A stretch of 64,000 nucleotides of DNA from SZAS-103 sp964640525. GTDB taxonomy: Bacteria; Pseudomonadota; Gammaproteobacteria; Xanthomonadales; Xanthomonadaceae. The stretch's first letter is position 1. Each line of letters starts with the position of its first letter. A model generated the notes under the pieces. It ran no database searches. It was not told the DNA's origin and saw only the letters and a list, made by a program, of their open reading frames with translations. Made by a program: the position numbers and the translations under genes. The DNA lies in the NCBI GenBank assembly GCA_964640525.1, contig CAZXGS010000002.1:1-64000 (forward strand), read 5' to 3'. Below, in pieces: positions 18,109 to 28,521 of the stretch.

Positions 18109-18647
18109 CGGTCGGAAGCATCCTGAGGATCACGCGGCGCGGGGTCGCAGCCCGCCGCACTTCGGTCGTCGGTCCGTGACTGCAAAGCAGGTGCCGGGAC
18201 AGACTCGGTGCGTTGCTGCGCGCCGAAGCGGGACGTGGGGCCGGGCATTGTGGGGTCGGCCGGATCGGGCTTCAACGCACCGGCGCGGGACCACAACGCG
18301 TCCAGGGCCTCGCGCAGCCGCGCGCCGGTGGCGCCACGCGCCGGCGGCAGGGCGACCAAGGCGTAATCCCCGGGAGGCAACTGTGCGCGCCGGCAGCGGA
18401 AACTCTCGCGCACGATTCGCCGCACGCGATTGCGCTCGACGGCCAGCGCGGCGACCTTCTTGGGCACCGCGATGCCCAGCCGCGCCCAGCAAGGCGCGTT
18501 TGTGCCACCCCGTAGCCAGACATGCAGACGGAACACGGGCCCGCCGATACGGCGGCCGTGGGTGAAGACATCCTTGAACTGGCCCGGCCTGAGCAGCCGG
18601 GCCGAACGCGGGAAACGATCCCTGCCCTCCAGGGTCGTCGCACTCAC
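18105..18647 (-). CDS. rnpA: ribonuclease P protein component RnpA, C-terminally extended
   Basis: RnpA is the basic protein subunit of RNase P, which trims tRNA 5' ends. The core is clear: RFPRSARLLRPGQFKDVF, then the RNR-containing motif AVERNRVRRIVRESFR and DYALVALPPARGA. I start at GTG 18647 (VSATTLEG), where conservation begins; the frame stays open further upstream into rpmH. Most RnpA proteins have 110-150 residues. This one has about 180, with a Pro/Arg/Ser tail that runs into the yidC start (ATGA overlap). The small yidD gene often found between rnpA and yidC is absent. Confidence 0.9.
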   Translation of the reverse strand: MSATTLEGRDRFPRSARLLRPGQFKDVFTHGRRIGGPVFRLHVWLRGGTNAPCWARLGIAVPKKVAALAVERNRVRRIVRESFRCRRAQLPPGDYALVALPPARGATGARLREALDALWSRAGALKPDPADPTMPGPTSRFGAQQRTESVPAPALQSRTDDRSAAGCDPAPRDPQDASDR

Positions 18648-18684
18648 GACGGGCAGATCCGGCACCGCCGAAGTGGAGTCGCGC

Positions 18685-18825
18685 TCAGGCGGACAGGCGT
18701 GCGCGGCCCTTGGCACGGCGACGCGCCAGCACCTTGCGGCCATCGGCGGTCTTCATGCGGGCGCGGAAGCCGTGGTCGCGCTTGCGCTTGAGGTTGCTGG
18801 GCTGATAGGTGCGCTTGGTGGCCAT
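18685..18825 (-). CDS. rpmH: 50S ribosomal protein L34
   Basis: The 46-residue, very basic protein begins MATKRTYQPSNLKRKRDHGF and ends KGRARLSA, an unmistakable L34. It is a structural protein of the large ribosomal subunit. It starts at ATG 18825-18823, and its promoter is at 18862-18891. rnpA follows 37 bases after its stop, counting from the GTG start chosen for that gene. The divergent dnaA gene makes this the typical gammaproteobacterial origin-flanking arrangement. Confidence 0.97.
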   Translation of the reverse strand: MATKRTYQPSNLKRKRDHGFRARMKTADGRKVLARRRAKGRARLSA

Positions 18826-18861
18826 GGCGTGGGACTCGGCGTTGCAAGGTCAAGACTTTCA

Positions 18862-18891
18862 AGTATAGCCGTCACACGCATCGATTGGCAA
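18862..18891 (-). promoter_or_regulatory. rpmH promoter
   Basis: Read on the minus strand, TTGCCA (18891-18886) and TATACT (18867-18862) are separated by 18 bases. The -10 box lies 37 bases upstream of the rpmH ATG. Confidence 0.65.
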
Positions 18892-18913
18892 GCCCAAGCA
18901 CATGCCAGCCTGC

Positions 18914-18942
18914 TTGGCACGCTCCGGGCACGGGGCTACACT
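18914..18942 (+). promoter_or_regulatory. dnaA promoter
   Basis: TTGGCA at 18914-18919 and TACACT at 18937-18942 have the ideal 17-base spacing. They lie about 100 bases upstream of the dnaA ATG. The long leader contains a T7 run near 19000 inside a GGGGT/ACCCC inverted repeat. I see no DnaA box in this leader. Confidence 0.65.
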
Positions 18943-19046
18943 GCGGACGACCCCGGTGCTTTTTCGTCCGCGATCGCTACTCGCGGGGTTGCCGCTTTTT
19001 TTCGCGACCCCAGGTCCATTTCCCACCCTCGACGCTGCCGATCCCG

Positions 19047-20390
19047 ATGTCGCACCTGTGGTCCCGTTGCCTGGAACGCCTGAAGGCCGAGTTGCCGACC
19101 GACGTGCTGTTGACCCTGATCCATCCCCTGCAGGCCAGCGAGGGGAACGGGCAATTGGCCCTGTTCGCACCCAATGCCTACGTGGTCGAGCACCTGCAAC
19201 CCCACCTGCAGCGCATCAACGAGTTGGCGACCCATTTCGCCAGCGTGCCGGTGGAGGTGAAGCTCGCGGTGGGCAGCTTGCCGCGCGCAAGCGTGACGGC
19301 GGCCAACGGTGCACCCGCGCCCGGCAGTTCCGCCACGGTGGCGATCGAGGAAGGCGATGGTGTCGGCCCGAATCCCGGGGCAGCCAACTCCACGTTCGAG
19401 AATTTCGTCGAAGGCCGCTCCAACCAGCTTGCCAAGGCCGCGGCATGGAAGGTCGCGCACAGCCCCGGTGACCGCAGCCACAACCCGCTGCTGCTGTACG
19501 GTAGCACCGGACTGGGCAAGACCCACCTGATGTACGCGATCGGCCACCAGATGCGCAGGCTGAACCCTGCCGCACGCGTGCTCTACCTGCGCTCGGAGCA
19601 GTTCTTCGCCGGCATGCGCAGGGCGATGCTGGACAACGCCATGGACGCCTTCAAGAGGCAGTTCCAGCAACTGGATGCGTTGCTGATCGACGACGTGCAA
19701 TTCTTCGCCGGCAAGGATCGCACCCAGGAAGAGTTTTTCCACACCTTCAACGCGCTGATCGATGCGCGCCAGCAGATCATCCTGAGCTGCGACCGCTACC
19801 CGCGCGAGGTGGAGGGCATCGAGCCGCGACTGCGCTCGCGGCTGGCCTGGGGCCTGTCGGTACCGATCGAACCACCCGACTTCGAGACCCGCGCGGCCAT
19901 CATGCTGTCCAAGGCTCGCGAGAGCGGCATTGGCTTGCCCGAGGACGTGGCCTACCTGCTGGCGCGCAAGCTGCATTCGAACGTGCGCGACCTGGAAGGT
20001 GCACTCAAGACCCTGGCCCTGAAAGCCTACTGCGGCAACCAGCCGATCACCGTCGAACTGGCCCAGGAGACCTTGCGCGACAGCCTGCGTGCGCAACAGC
20101 AGGCGATCGCGATCGAAAAGATCCAGAAGACCGTGGCAGACTACTACCAGATCCGCTTGGCGGACATGGCGTCCAAGTTGCGCTCGCGTGCCGTGGTCCG
20201 GCCGCGGCAGATGGCGATGGCGCTGGCACGCGAGCTCACCGACCACAGCCTGCCGGAAATCGGCAGTCGTTTTGGCGACCGCGACCACAGCACCGTGATC
20301 CATGCCTGCGCGCAGGTCGCCAAGCTGACCAAGTCCGACCCCCGCATCGGCGAGGACTGGACGAAGTTGATCCGAAAGCTGACCGAATGA
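19047..20390 (+). CDS. dnaA: chromosomal replication initiator protein DnaA
   Basis: DnaA binds oriC boxes and opens the duplex. The 447-residue protein has domain I (LWSRCLERLKAEL, 4-16), a short linker, and the AAA+ domain with Walker A GSTGLGKTH (152-160) and Walker B ALLIDDVQF (211-219). It also has the arginine-finger region and a domain IV ending with the DnaA signature RFGDRDHSTVIHA. I start at ATG 19047, which matches the usual MSHLW-type N-terminus. The longer upstream frame crosses the promoter and is not coding. Confidence 0.98.
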   Translation: MSHLWSRCLERLKAELPTDVLLTLIHPLQASEGNGQLALFAPNAYVVEHLQPHLQRINELATHFASVPVEVKLAVGSLPRASVTAANGAPAPGSSATVAIEEGDGVGPNPGAANSTFENFVEGRSNQLAKAAAWKVAHSPGDRSHNPLLLYGSTGLGKTHLMYAIGHQMRRLNPAARVLYLRSEQFFAGMRRAMLDNAMDAFKRQFQQLDALLIDDVQFFAGKDRTQEEFFHTFNALIDARQQIILSCDRYPREVEGIEPRLRSRLAWGLSVPIEPPDFETRAAIMLSKARESGIGLPEDVAYLLARKLHSNVRDLEGALKTLALKAYCGNQPITVELAQETLRDSLRAQQQAIAIEKIQKTVADYYQIRLADMASKLRSRAVVRPRQMAMALARELTDHSLPEIGSRFGDRDHSTVIHACAQVAKLTKSDPRIGEDWTKLIRKLTE

Positions 20391-20591
20391 CCTGTGGATA
20401 TCTTGCGGACGATCACGGGGCGAAAAAAACCTTGCCGTGCCATGCGCCACGTCCACCGCGGTTATCCACAGCTTTATCGTCGTTGATTCTTCTTTGAATT
20501 CAAACAGTTGAGCTTGAAATCCCGGTTCCTGCAGGCGCCCATCACCACCAGATTTCAAGCTTTAATATCAACATCAAAGGCTGGACAGCCC
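20391..20591. other. probable replication origin (oriC), dnaA-dnaN intergenic region
   Basis: This 201-base region is AT-richer than its surroundings. It holds a perfect DnaA box TTATCCACA at 20462-20470 and a reverse-oriented near-match TGTGGATAT at 20393-20401 (one mismatch). AT-rich stretches at about 20468-20520 and 20560-20578 could serve as the unwinding element. A perfect 11-base inverted repeat (AGCTTGAAATC, 20511-20521; GATTTCAAGCT, 20551-20561) flanks a GC-rich loop. Two boxes are few for a gammaproteobacterial origin, so additional weak sites or a bipartite origin are possible. Confidence 0.7.
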
Positions 20592-21692
20592 ATGCGTTTC
20601 TCCCTTCAGCGTGAAGTTCTGCTCAAGCCGCTCCAGCAGGTGATCAACGTCGTGGAACGACGCCAGACCATGGCGGTGCTGGGAAACCTGCTTGCCGTGG
20701 TCAGGAACGGCACGCTGTCGTTGACGGCCAGCGACATGGAAGTGGAGATGCTGGCGCGCACCGCCGTCGAGGACGGCCAGGACGGCGAGGCCACGATTCC
20801 GGCGCGCAAGTTGTTCGACATCGTGCGCTCGCTACCGGACGGCAGTCGGGTCAGCCTCAGCCACGCCGAGGACAAGGCGATCCTGAAGGCGGGCAGGAGC
20901 CGGTTCACCCTGGCGACCTTGCCGCCGAACGATTTCCCATCGGTGGACGACATCGAGTTGCTCGAACGCATCCGGGTGCCGGAAGCGGCGATGAAGGAGC
21001 TGATCGAGCGCACCGCATTCGCGATGGCGCAGCAGGACGTGCGCTATTACCTCAACGGCCTGCTGCTGGACTTGCGCGAGAACGCGCTGCGCTGCGTGGC
21101 CACGGACGGGCACCGACTTGCGTTATGCGAAACGGCGCTGCCTGGCGGCAGCCAAACCCGGAAGCAGATCATCCTCCCGCGCAAGGGCGTACTCGAACTG
21201 CAACGCCTGCTGGAGACGGCCGACCGCGAGATCGAACTGGAGATCGGCCGCAGCCACCTGCGCCTGCGGCGGGAGGACGTGACCTTCACGTCCAAGCTGA
21301 TCGACGGACGGTTCCCGGATTACGAGGCGGTCATTCCGATCGGTGCCGACAAGGAAGTCCGCATCGACCGCGAAGCGCTGCGCGCCGCATTGCAGCGGGC
21401 GGCGATCCTGTCGAACGAGAAGTACCGCGGGGTCAAGGTCGAGGTGAGCCCGGGCCAGTTGCGCCTGGTGGCCCACAATCCCGAGCAGGAAGAAGCGCAA
21501 GAGGAAATCGATGCGCACACGCGGGTTGAGGGCGTGGCGGTGGGATTCAACGTGAACTACCTGCTGGATGCACTCACCGCCTTGCGTGGCGAAGAAGTGA
21601 CGCTGGCGCTGCGTGATGCCAATTCCAGCGCCTTGCTGCGCGAGACCGAAAACGATCGCAGCCGCCACGTGGTGATGCCGCTGCGGCTCTGA
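20592..21692 (+). CDS. dnaN: DNA polymerase III subunit beta (sliding clamp)
   Basis: DnaN forms the ring-shaped dimer that tethers polymerase III to DNA. The 366-residue length equals the family standard. The N-terminus MRFSLQREVLLKPLQQVINV and the end NDRSRHVVMPLRL are typical. I start at ATG 20592; the frame is open 84 bases upstream inside the origin region, but that part is not conserved. recF follows after 58 bases. Confidence 0.98.
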   Translation: MRFSLQREVLLKPLQQVINVVERRQTMAVLGNLLAVVRNGTLSLTASDMEVEMLARTAVEDGQDGEATIPARKLFDIVRSLPDGSRVSLSHAEDKAILKAGRSRFTLATLPPNDFPSVDDIELLERIRVPEAAMKELIERTAFAMAQQDVRYYLNGLLLDLRENALRCVATDGHRLALCETALPGGSQTRKQIILPRKGVLELQRLLETADREIELEIGRSHLRLRREDVTFTSKLIDGRFPDYEAVIPIGADKEVRIDREALRAALQRAAILSNEKYRGVKVEVSPGQLRLVAHNPEQEEAQEEIDAHTRVEGVAVGFNVNYLLDALTALRGEEVTLALRDANSSALLRETENDRSRHVVMPLRL

Positions 21693-21750
21693 ACGGACAC
21701 GCGGCGGCTCCGCGATCCACACGACCACGGCGCGGGCGATCGGAGCCTGC

Positions 21751-22836
21751 ATGCGACTGGAACGGCTGGCGCTGGCTCGCTTTCGGGGTTTCGAGGATGC
21801 CGAGTGGCGACCGATCGAGGGCGCCAACCTCATCACCGGCGGCAACGGCGCCGGCAAGACCTCCTTGTTGGAAGCAGCGCACGTGCTGGCGAACGCAAGG
21901 TCGTTCCGTGGCCGCGTCCGCGACGGACTGGTTCGCCACGGCTGCGCGGACCTGGAGATTTTCGGCGAGTGGCGGCTCGAGGGCGGCCCGGCAAGGCGCG
22001 CAGGGCTTCGGCACAGCGGGCGAGACTGGGATGCACGGCTGGACGGTCGCAACGTCGAAAGCCTGCTGGAGCTGTGCGAGACATTCTCGATGCTCACCTT
22101 CGAGCCGGGCAGTCACGAACTGATCGCCGGGGGCGCCGAGCATCGGCGCCGGTTCATGGATTGGGCGTTGTTCCACGTGGAACCAGAATTCATGGCGCTG
22201 TGGCGGCGCTACACGCGAGCAGCACGCCAGCGCAACGCCCTGCTCAAGGCGCGCCCACAACCCGGTCTGCTGGAAACGTGGGACAGGGAGCTTGCAGCCG
22301 CCGGTGAACCGCTCACGCAGATGCGCGCCGCACACATGGCGCGCATCGACGTGCAGCTCCAGCGGACCGTGGCCGCGTTTCTCCCCGAGCTGGGGCCTCC
22401 AACACTGACGTTCCTGCCCGGATGGCGTCGCGACGAACAGTCCTTGTCCGAGGCCCTCCTCGCCAGTCGCGAACGGGACATCGCGCGCGGCCATTCTGGC
22501 GTCGGGCCACATCGCGCTGATTGGCGGATCGGTTTTGCCGATTTACCGAGCCGCAATGCGCTGTCACGCGGCCAGGAAAAACTTCTGGCGCTTGCCTGCC
22601 TGCTGGCGCAAGCGCGCGTGCATGCCGTGAATCGCGGCCACTGGCCGGTGATGGCCATGGATGATCTCGCTTCGGAACTGGATCAGAACCACCAGCGCCG
22701 AGTCCTGGAAGAACTTGTGGGCAGCGGTGCACAAATCCTTGTCACGGCGACGGAAGCCATGCCTGCCTTGGTGGAGACGTGCCCTCGTCTTGCGCTGTTC
22801 CACGTGGAACAAGGCCAAGTTCGTCGACTGGTATAA
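21751..22836 (+). CDS. recF: DNA replication and repair protein RecF
   Basis: RecF is an SMC-like ATPase that helps load RecA at gaps. The 361-residue protein shows Walker A GGNGAGKTS (30-38), the signature ALSRGQEKLLALAC and Walker B VMAMDDLASELD. Two perfect parS-type palindromes lie inside the gene at 22170-22183 and 22796-22811, and the gyrB promoter lies at its very end. Coding sequence in this gene therefore carries at least three DNA signals. Confidence 0.97.
   Translation: MRLERLALARFRGFEDAEWRPIEGANLITGGNGAGKTSLLEAAHVLANARSFRGRVRDGLVRHGCADLEIFGEWRLEGGPARRAGLRHSGRDWDARLDGRNVESLLELCETFSMLTFEPGSHELIAGGAEHRRRFMDWALFHVEPEFMALWRRYTRAARQRNALLKARPQPGLLETWDRELAAAGEPLTQMRAAHMARIDVQLQRTVAAFLPELGPPTLTFLPGWRRDEQSLSEALLASRERDIARGHSGVGPHRADWRIGFADLPSRNALSRGQEKLLALACLLAQARVHAVNRGHWPVMAMDDLASELDQNHQRRVLEELVGSGAQILVTATEAMPALVETCPRLALFHVEQGQVRRLV
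22169..22184. promoter_or_regulatory. parS-like site 1 (ParB binding)
   Basis: The 14-base perfect palindrome GTTCCACGTGGAAC at 22170-22183 is preceded by T and followed by C. From general knowledge this is the form of parS recognised by chromosomal ParB in pseudomonads and relatives. It lies within recF, about 1.7 kb from the origin region. Confidence 0.8.
22796..22811. promoter_or_regulatory. parS-like site 2 (ParB binding)
   Basis: TGTTCCACGTGGAACA is a perfect 16-base palindrome at the 3' end of recF, 18 bases before the gyrB -10 box. ParB loading here could affect gyrB transcription; that is inference. Confidence 0.82.
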
Positions 22837-22837
22837 T
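22829..22837 (+). promoter_or_regulatory. gyrB extended -10 promoter
   Basis: TGGTATAAT gives a consensus -10 box (TATAAT, 22832-22837) with a TG extension. There is no good -35 box at the usual distance. It overlaps the last codons of recF and lies 58 bases before the gyrB ATG. Confidence 0.6.
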
Positions 22838-22894
22838 GCCCTGTTGGCTCGCGTCACTCCTCGACGCCACCTTTCCGCTGCCCGACAGGCACCC

Positions 22895-25333
<2,439 letters not shown>

Positions 25334-25449
25334 CGGCCAACGAGGCGCGGCTCGAGGCGTTGCGGATTCGGGCATCTGACCGCCATGGATGGCGGAAATG
25401 CCGAACATGCAGGAGCAATTTTCGGCCGGCGCTCATCTCGCAACCCGGC

Positions 25450-25500
25450 CCGTGGCATCCGTGCCACGGCCGTTCGGCCAAGCGCGAACCGGTGGTTCGC
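25450..25500 (+). terminator. two consecutive hairpins downstream of gyrB
   Basis: CCGTGGCA-TCCG-TGCCACGG (25450-25469) and GCGAACC-GGT-GGTTCGC (25484-25500) are perfect hairpins about 120 bases after the gyrB stop. Neither has a U-run, so termination would need Rho or other help; they may instead stabilise the RNA end. Confidence 0.4.
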
Positions 25501-25552
25501 AAGCGCCTGCCCTCACCCGCGCCGACGCGTGGCGCCAAGCGCAGTACCACGC

Positions 25553-25582
25553 TTGAGTAAAGACACTAAAAGCGTTTACCCT
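25553..25582 (+). promoter_or_regulatory. possible promoter of the TPR gene
   Basis: TTGAGT (25553-25558) and TACCCT (25577-25582) are spaced by 18 bases in an AT-richer patch about 50 bases before the gene. A small GCCCC/GGGGC hairpin follows at about 25592-25607. Matches to consensus are partial. Confidence 0.35.
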
Positions 25583-25630
25583 GTCAGGCCCGGCCCCGCG
25601 AAAGGGGCGGCCAGACATCGGATTCAGCGC

Positions 25631-26872
25631 ATGCGCATTCGCCCCAGACCGACCCTGCTCCCCGCGCTGCTGGCCGGCGCCTTGCTGCTCATGCCGATGG
25701 TGGCCGCGGCGCAGGACGACGACCGTCAGGTCGAGCAGACCGAACGTCACGAACTGGTCAAGAAGCGCCCGGTCAAGGTCGTCCAGTTGTACCCCCAGGC
25801 AACCCGCGCCGAGCCGTCAAACCAGGCCTCCAGTCCGGCGATGGCCAAGAACGTGAACCAATTGCACGCGCTGGTCGCGTCCCATCAGGACGACCAGGCG
25901 ATCGCGCTGGCGCAGACCATGCTTGCCGACCCCAAAGCCAACGCATTCGACAAGTCGGCGGCGTGGCAGGGCATCGGGTATGCCAGTTTCGGCAAGCGCG
26001 ATTTCGCCAAGGCCGCACAGGCGTTGCAGGGTGCGATCGATGCCAACGGCCTGCCCAACAACGACCATTTCCAGGCGATGTTCAATCTCGCCAAGGCGCA
26101 GGTCGCGGCCAACCAACCCGATGCCGGGCTGGCCACGATCGACCGGCTGGCCAGGGAAACAGCGCAAGACAAGCCCGAGTACGACAGCGTGCGCGGGTAT
26201 GCGTACTTCGAAAAGAAGGATTACGTCCACACGGTGGCAGCGCTCGAGAAGGCGCAGGCAGGAACAGGCACGCCGGATGCCAACGCACAGCAGATGTTGT
26301 TCGCCAGCTATTACGCGCTCAAGCAGAACGACAAGGCGGTTGCGCTCGCCCAGGCCCTGCACAGCGCGCATCCGCAGGACAAGGACGCGTTGATGAACCT
26401 GGTGGCCGCCTACCATGCCGCAGGGCAGCGCGACAAGGCCAAGGCGCTGCTTGCCGATGCGCGTGCGCAAGGCTTGTTCACCACCTCCGGCGATTACCGC
26501 AAGCTGATCCAGCTTTACTCCACCACGCCGGGTGCCGAGGGCGAGACGGTTGCGTTGATCAACGAAGGGCTGCAGAAGGGCATCCTGCAACCGGGCGCGG
26601 ACGTGTACGCGGTGCTGGCCCAAAGCTATGTCGCGCTGGGGCAGAACGCGCCGGCCATCGAGGCCTACAAGAAAGCCGATGCGCTGTCCAGCGATGGCGC
26701 TGCCGGCCTGAACCTGGCGCGCATGTACAACAACGCAGGACAGCGCGCACAAGCCAGGGCGGCGGCGCAGGCGGCGATCTCCAAAGGCTTGTCTGCCGGG
26801 GATCGGCAAGCGGCCCAGCGCCTGATCGAGGCCAATTCCGGTGGCGGAACGCCGCCGCGGAAGAAAAAGTGA
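25631..26872 (+). CDS. exported TPR-repeat protein
   Basis: The 413-residue protein has a signal peptide (LLPALLAGALLLMPMVAAAQ) and then a long array of helix pairs with TPR character, such as AWQGIGYASFGKRDFAKAAQ, ANQPDAGLATIDRLARET and AVLAQSYVALGQNAPAIEAY. It ends in a basic PPRKKK tail. In Xanthomonas relatives a TPR protein also precedes the tonB-exbB-exbD genes, so it may act with this system as a periplasmic scaffold. No catalytic motif is visible. The stop of gyrB is 297 bases upstream, so it probably has its own promoter. Confidence 0.8.
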   Translation: MRIRPRPTLLPALLAGALLLMPMVAAAQDDDRQVEQTERHELVKKRPVKVVQLYPQATRAEPSNQASSPAMAKNVNQLHALVASHQDDQAIALAQTMLADPKANAFDKSAAWQGIGYASFGKRDFAKAAQALQGAIDANGLPNNDHFQAMFNLAKAQVAANQPDAGLATIDRLARETAQDKPEYDSVRGYAYFEKKDYVHTVAALEKAQAGTGTPDANAQQMLFASYYALKQNDKAVALAQALHSAHPQDKDALMNLVAAYHAAGQRDKAKALLADARAQGLFTTSGDYRKLIQLYSTTPGAEGETVALINEGLQKGILQPGADVYAVLAQSYVALGQNAPAIEAYKKADALSSDGAAGLNLARMYNNAGQRAQARAAAQAAISKGLSAGDRQAAQRLIEANSGGGTPPRKKK

Positions 26873-26917
26873 CGAATCCTACACAATGCCGTTCGGTGAT
26901 TTGACCGCGCGGTTGTT

Positions 26918-26926
26918 TGCTATAAG
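26918..26926 (+). promoter_or_regulatory. tonB promoter, extended -10
   Basis: TGCTATAAG fits an extended -10 element; a TTGACC at 26901-26906 is only 14 bases upstream of it, which is short for a -35 box. The element lies 78 bases before the tonB ATG in an AT-rich patch. I see no clear Fur box. Confidence 0.45.
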
Positions 26927-27004
26927 CTAAAGGTTTCCGCGCCAGGCAATGCCGGCGCGGTGGTCCGGGGTCCAACGCAGGTCTGCCAGCAGGTCGCCAC
27001 GCGA

Positions 27005-27667
27005 ATGTCGTCCTCCTACTACATGCACCACGCCGAGCCGGACACCTTCAACTGGTCGCGGGTTTGCGGCATCGCGTTCGCGATCACGGTGCAGGCTTCG
27101 TTGTTCATGATGCTGCTGGTGCCGCCCTCGATGCAGGACACCAGCAAGGACGATACGGACAAGCCGCGCGCGGTCATCATCACCCCGCCGCCGAAACCGC
27201 CGCCGCCGCCGCCGCCCAAGCCGCAGGAAGTCAAGACGCCGCCGCCCAAGGAAGTGCCGCCGCCGCCGAAGGTGGTCAACACCCCGCCGCCGCCGCCGAC
27301 GCCCCCGGTGGTCACCAACACGCCCACGCCGATGTCGGTGCAGGCGCCGCCACCGGCACCACCGGCACCACCGGTGCAGGCCCAGAATATCGGCGCCAGC
27401 GTGGACATCTCCTTCATGCACGCCAACCCGCCGGTCTATCCGCCCAAGGAAATGAACGAGGGCGTGACCGGCGTGGTGACGTTGATCTGCAACATCGACG
27501 CCAACGGCACGCCGACCGGTTGCAAGGTCGAACGCGACACCAGTCACAATCGCAATTTGCAGCGGGCGGCCATGGACGCGGCGCAACACTGGAAATTCAA
27601 CCCGAGCATCAAGAACGGCGTGCGCGTTCCCGACGTCGTACGGGTGCCGGTCGAGTTCAAGCTGTGA
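27005..27667 (+). CDS. tonB: energy transducer TonB
   Basis: TonB transfers proton-motive energy from ExbB-ExbD to outer-membrane TonB-dependent receptors. The 220-residue protein has an N-terminal inner-membrane helix (VCGIAFAITVQASLFMMLLV), a long proline-rich spacer (ITPPPKPPPPPPPK and on) and a C-terminal TonB domain (YPPKEMNEGVTGVVTLICNI, QRAAMDAAQHWKFNP). I start at ATG 27005 because a GTG further upstream would add residues outside the conserved N-terminus. exbB follows after 32 bases. Confidence 0.95.
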   Translation: MSSSYYMHHAEPDTFNWSRVCGIAFAITVQASLFMMLLVPPSMQDTSKDDTDKPRAVIITPPPKPPPPPPPKPQEVKTPPPKEVPPPPKVVNTPPPPPTPPVVTNTPTPMSVQAPPPAPPAPPVQAQNIGASVDISFMHANPPVYPPKEMNEGVTGVVTLICNIDANGTPTGCKVERDTSHNRNLQRAAMDAAQHWKFNPSIKNGVRVPDVVRVPVEFKL

Positions 27668-27699
27668 TTTCCCTCACTTCATCAACCAAGGGCTAGGCC

Positions 27700-28476
27700 A
27701 TGTTGCAAGATCCCACTTCCACGGCCGCTGCGGCCGCCTCCGCGGCCGGCGCCACCGGCGGTCCGTCCAACGCCGAGGCGCTCAACGCGATCGGCTTCGG
27801 ACACATGTGGGGCACGTTCGTGTCCGGCGAGAACAACGTCGGCCTGCTCGTCTTCATCACCTTGTGCGTGTTCATGTTCCTGTCGTTCTTCTACATGGTG
27901 GTCAATGTGTTCCGCAACGTGCGCATTCGCACGCGTTCGGACAAGGTGATTGCCACCTTCTGGGATACCCAGAATGCGCAGGATGCGATCCAGTTCATGG
28001 AACAGCAGGCCAAGAGCGAGCCGTTTTCGAAGATCGCGCTGGACTGCGCCGAGGCTGCGGCGCACCATCAGCGCAACGAGGGTGGCCGCCTGACCGGCGC
28101 CCTGAACCGCTCGGAGTTCATCGACCGCGCCCTGCGCCAGGCGGTCTCGCGCGAGAGCGAGAACCTCGAGAACGGCCTGACCCTGCTGGCCACCGTGGGT
28201 TCCACGGCACCGTTCGTCGGCCTGCTCGGCACGGTGTGGGGCATCTACCACGCCCTGACCGGCATCGCATCGTCCGGCCAGTCCTCGATCGAGGCGGTCG
28301 CCGGGCCGGTGGGTGAGGCCCTGATCATGACCGCGCTGGGCCTGTTCGTCGCCATCCCGGCGGTGCTGGGCTACAACTTCTTCGTGCGCATGAACCGCGT
28401 CACCAACTCGCAGTTCGACGCTTTCGCGCACGACTTGCACGACTTCTTCGCGACCGGCGCCCGCGTCGGCGCGTAA
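27700..28476 (+). CDS. exbB: biopolymer transport protein ExbB (MotA/TolQ/ExbB channel)
   Basis: ExbB forms the pentameric proton-channel scaffold around ExbD. The 258-residue protein has an Ala/Gly-rich start, a first membrane helix (NNVGLLVFITLCVFMFLSFF), a cytoplasmic domain, and two C-terminal helices with LLATVGSTAPFVGLLGTVWG and ALIMTALGLFVAIPAVLGYN, the most conserved parts of the family. It is spaced 32 bases after tonB and 45 before exbD1. Confidence 0.95.
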   Translation: MLQDPTSTAAAAASAAGATGGPSNAEALNAIGFGHMWGTFVSGENNVGLLVFITLCVFMFLSFFYMVVNVFRNVRIRTRSDKVIATFWDTQNAQDAIQFMEQQAKSEPFSKIALDCAEAAAHHQRNEGGRLTGALNRSEFIDRALRQAVSRESENLENGLTLLATVGSTAPFVGLLGTVWGIYHALTGIASSGQSSIEAVAGPVGEALIMTALGLFVAIPAVLGYNFFVRMNRVTNSQFDAFAHDLHDFFATGARVGA

Positions 28477-28521
28477 GCGCCGGACGGGTTTCCTCGCGCG
28501 GCAGATGCACGGAGTCCGGCA

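Noticed and set aside
18960..19046. Possible transcription attenuator in the dnaA leader (T7 run with GGGGT/ACCCC arms)
   Set aside because: The T run is in the loop, not after a stem, so it does not form a normal terminator.
27180..27380. CCG/CCGCCG microsatellite-like sequence
   Set aside because: It encodes the proline-rich spacer of TonB; such codon repetition is expected there.
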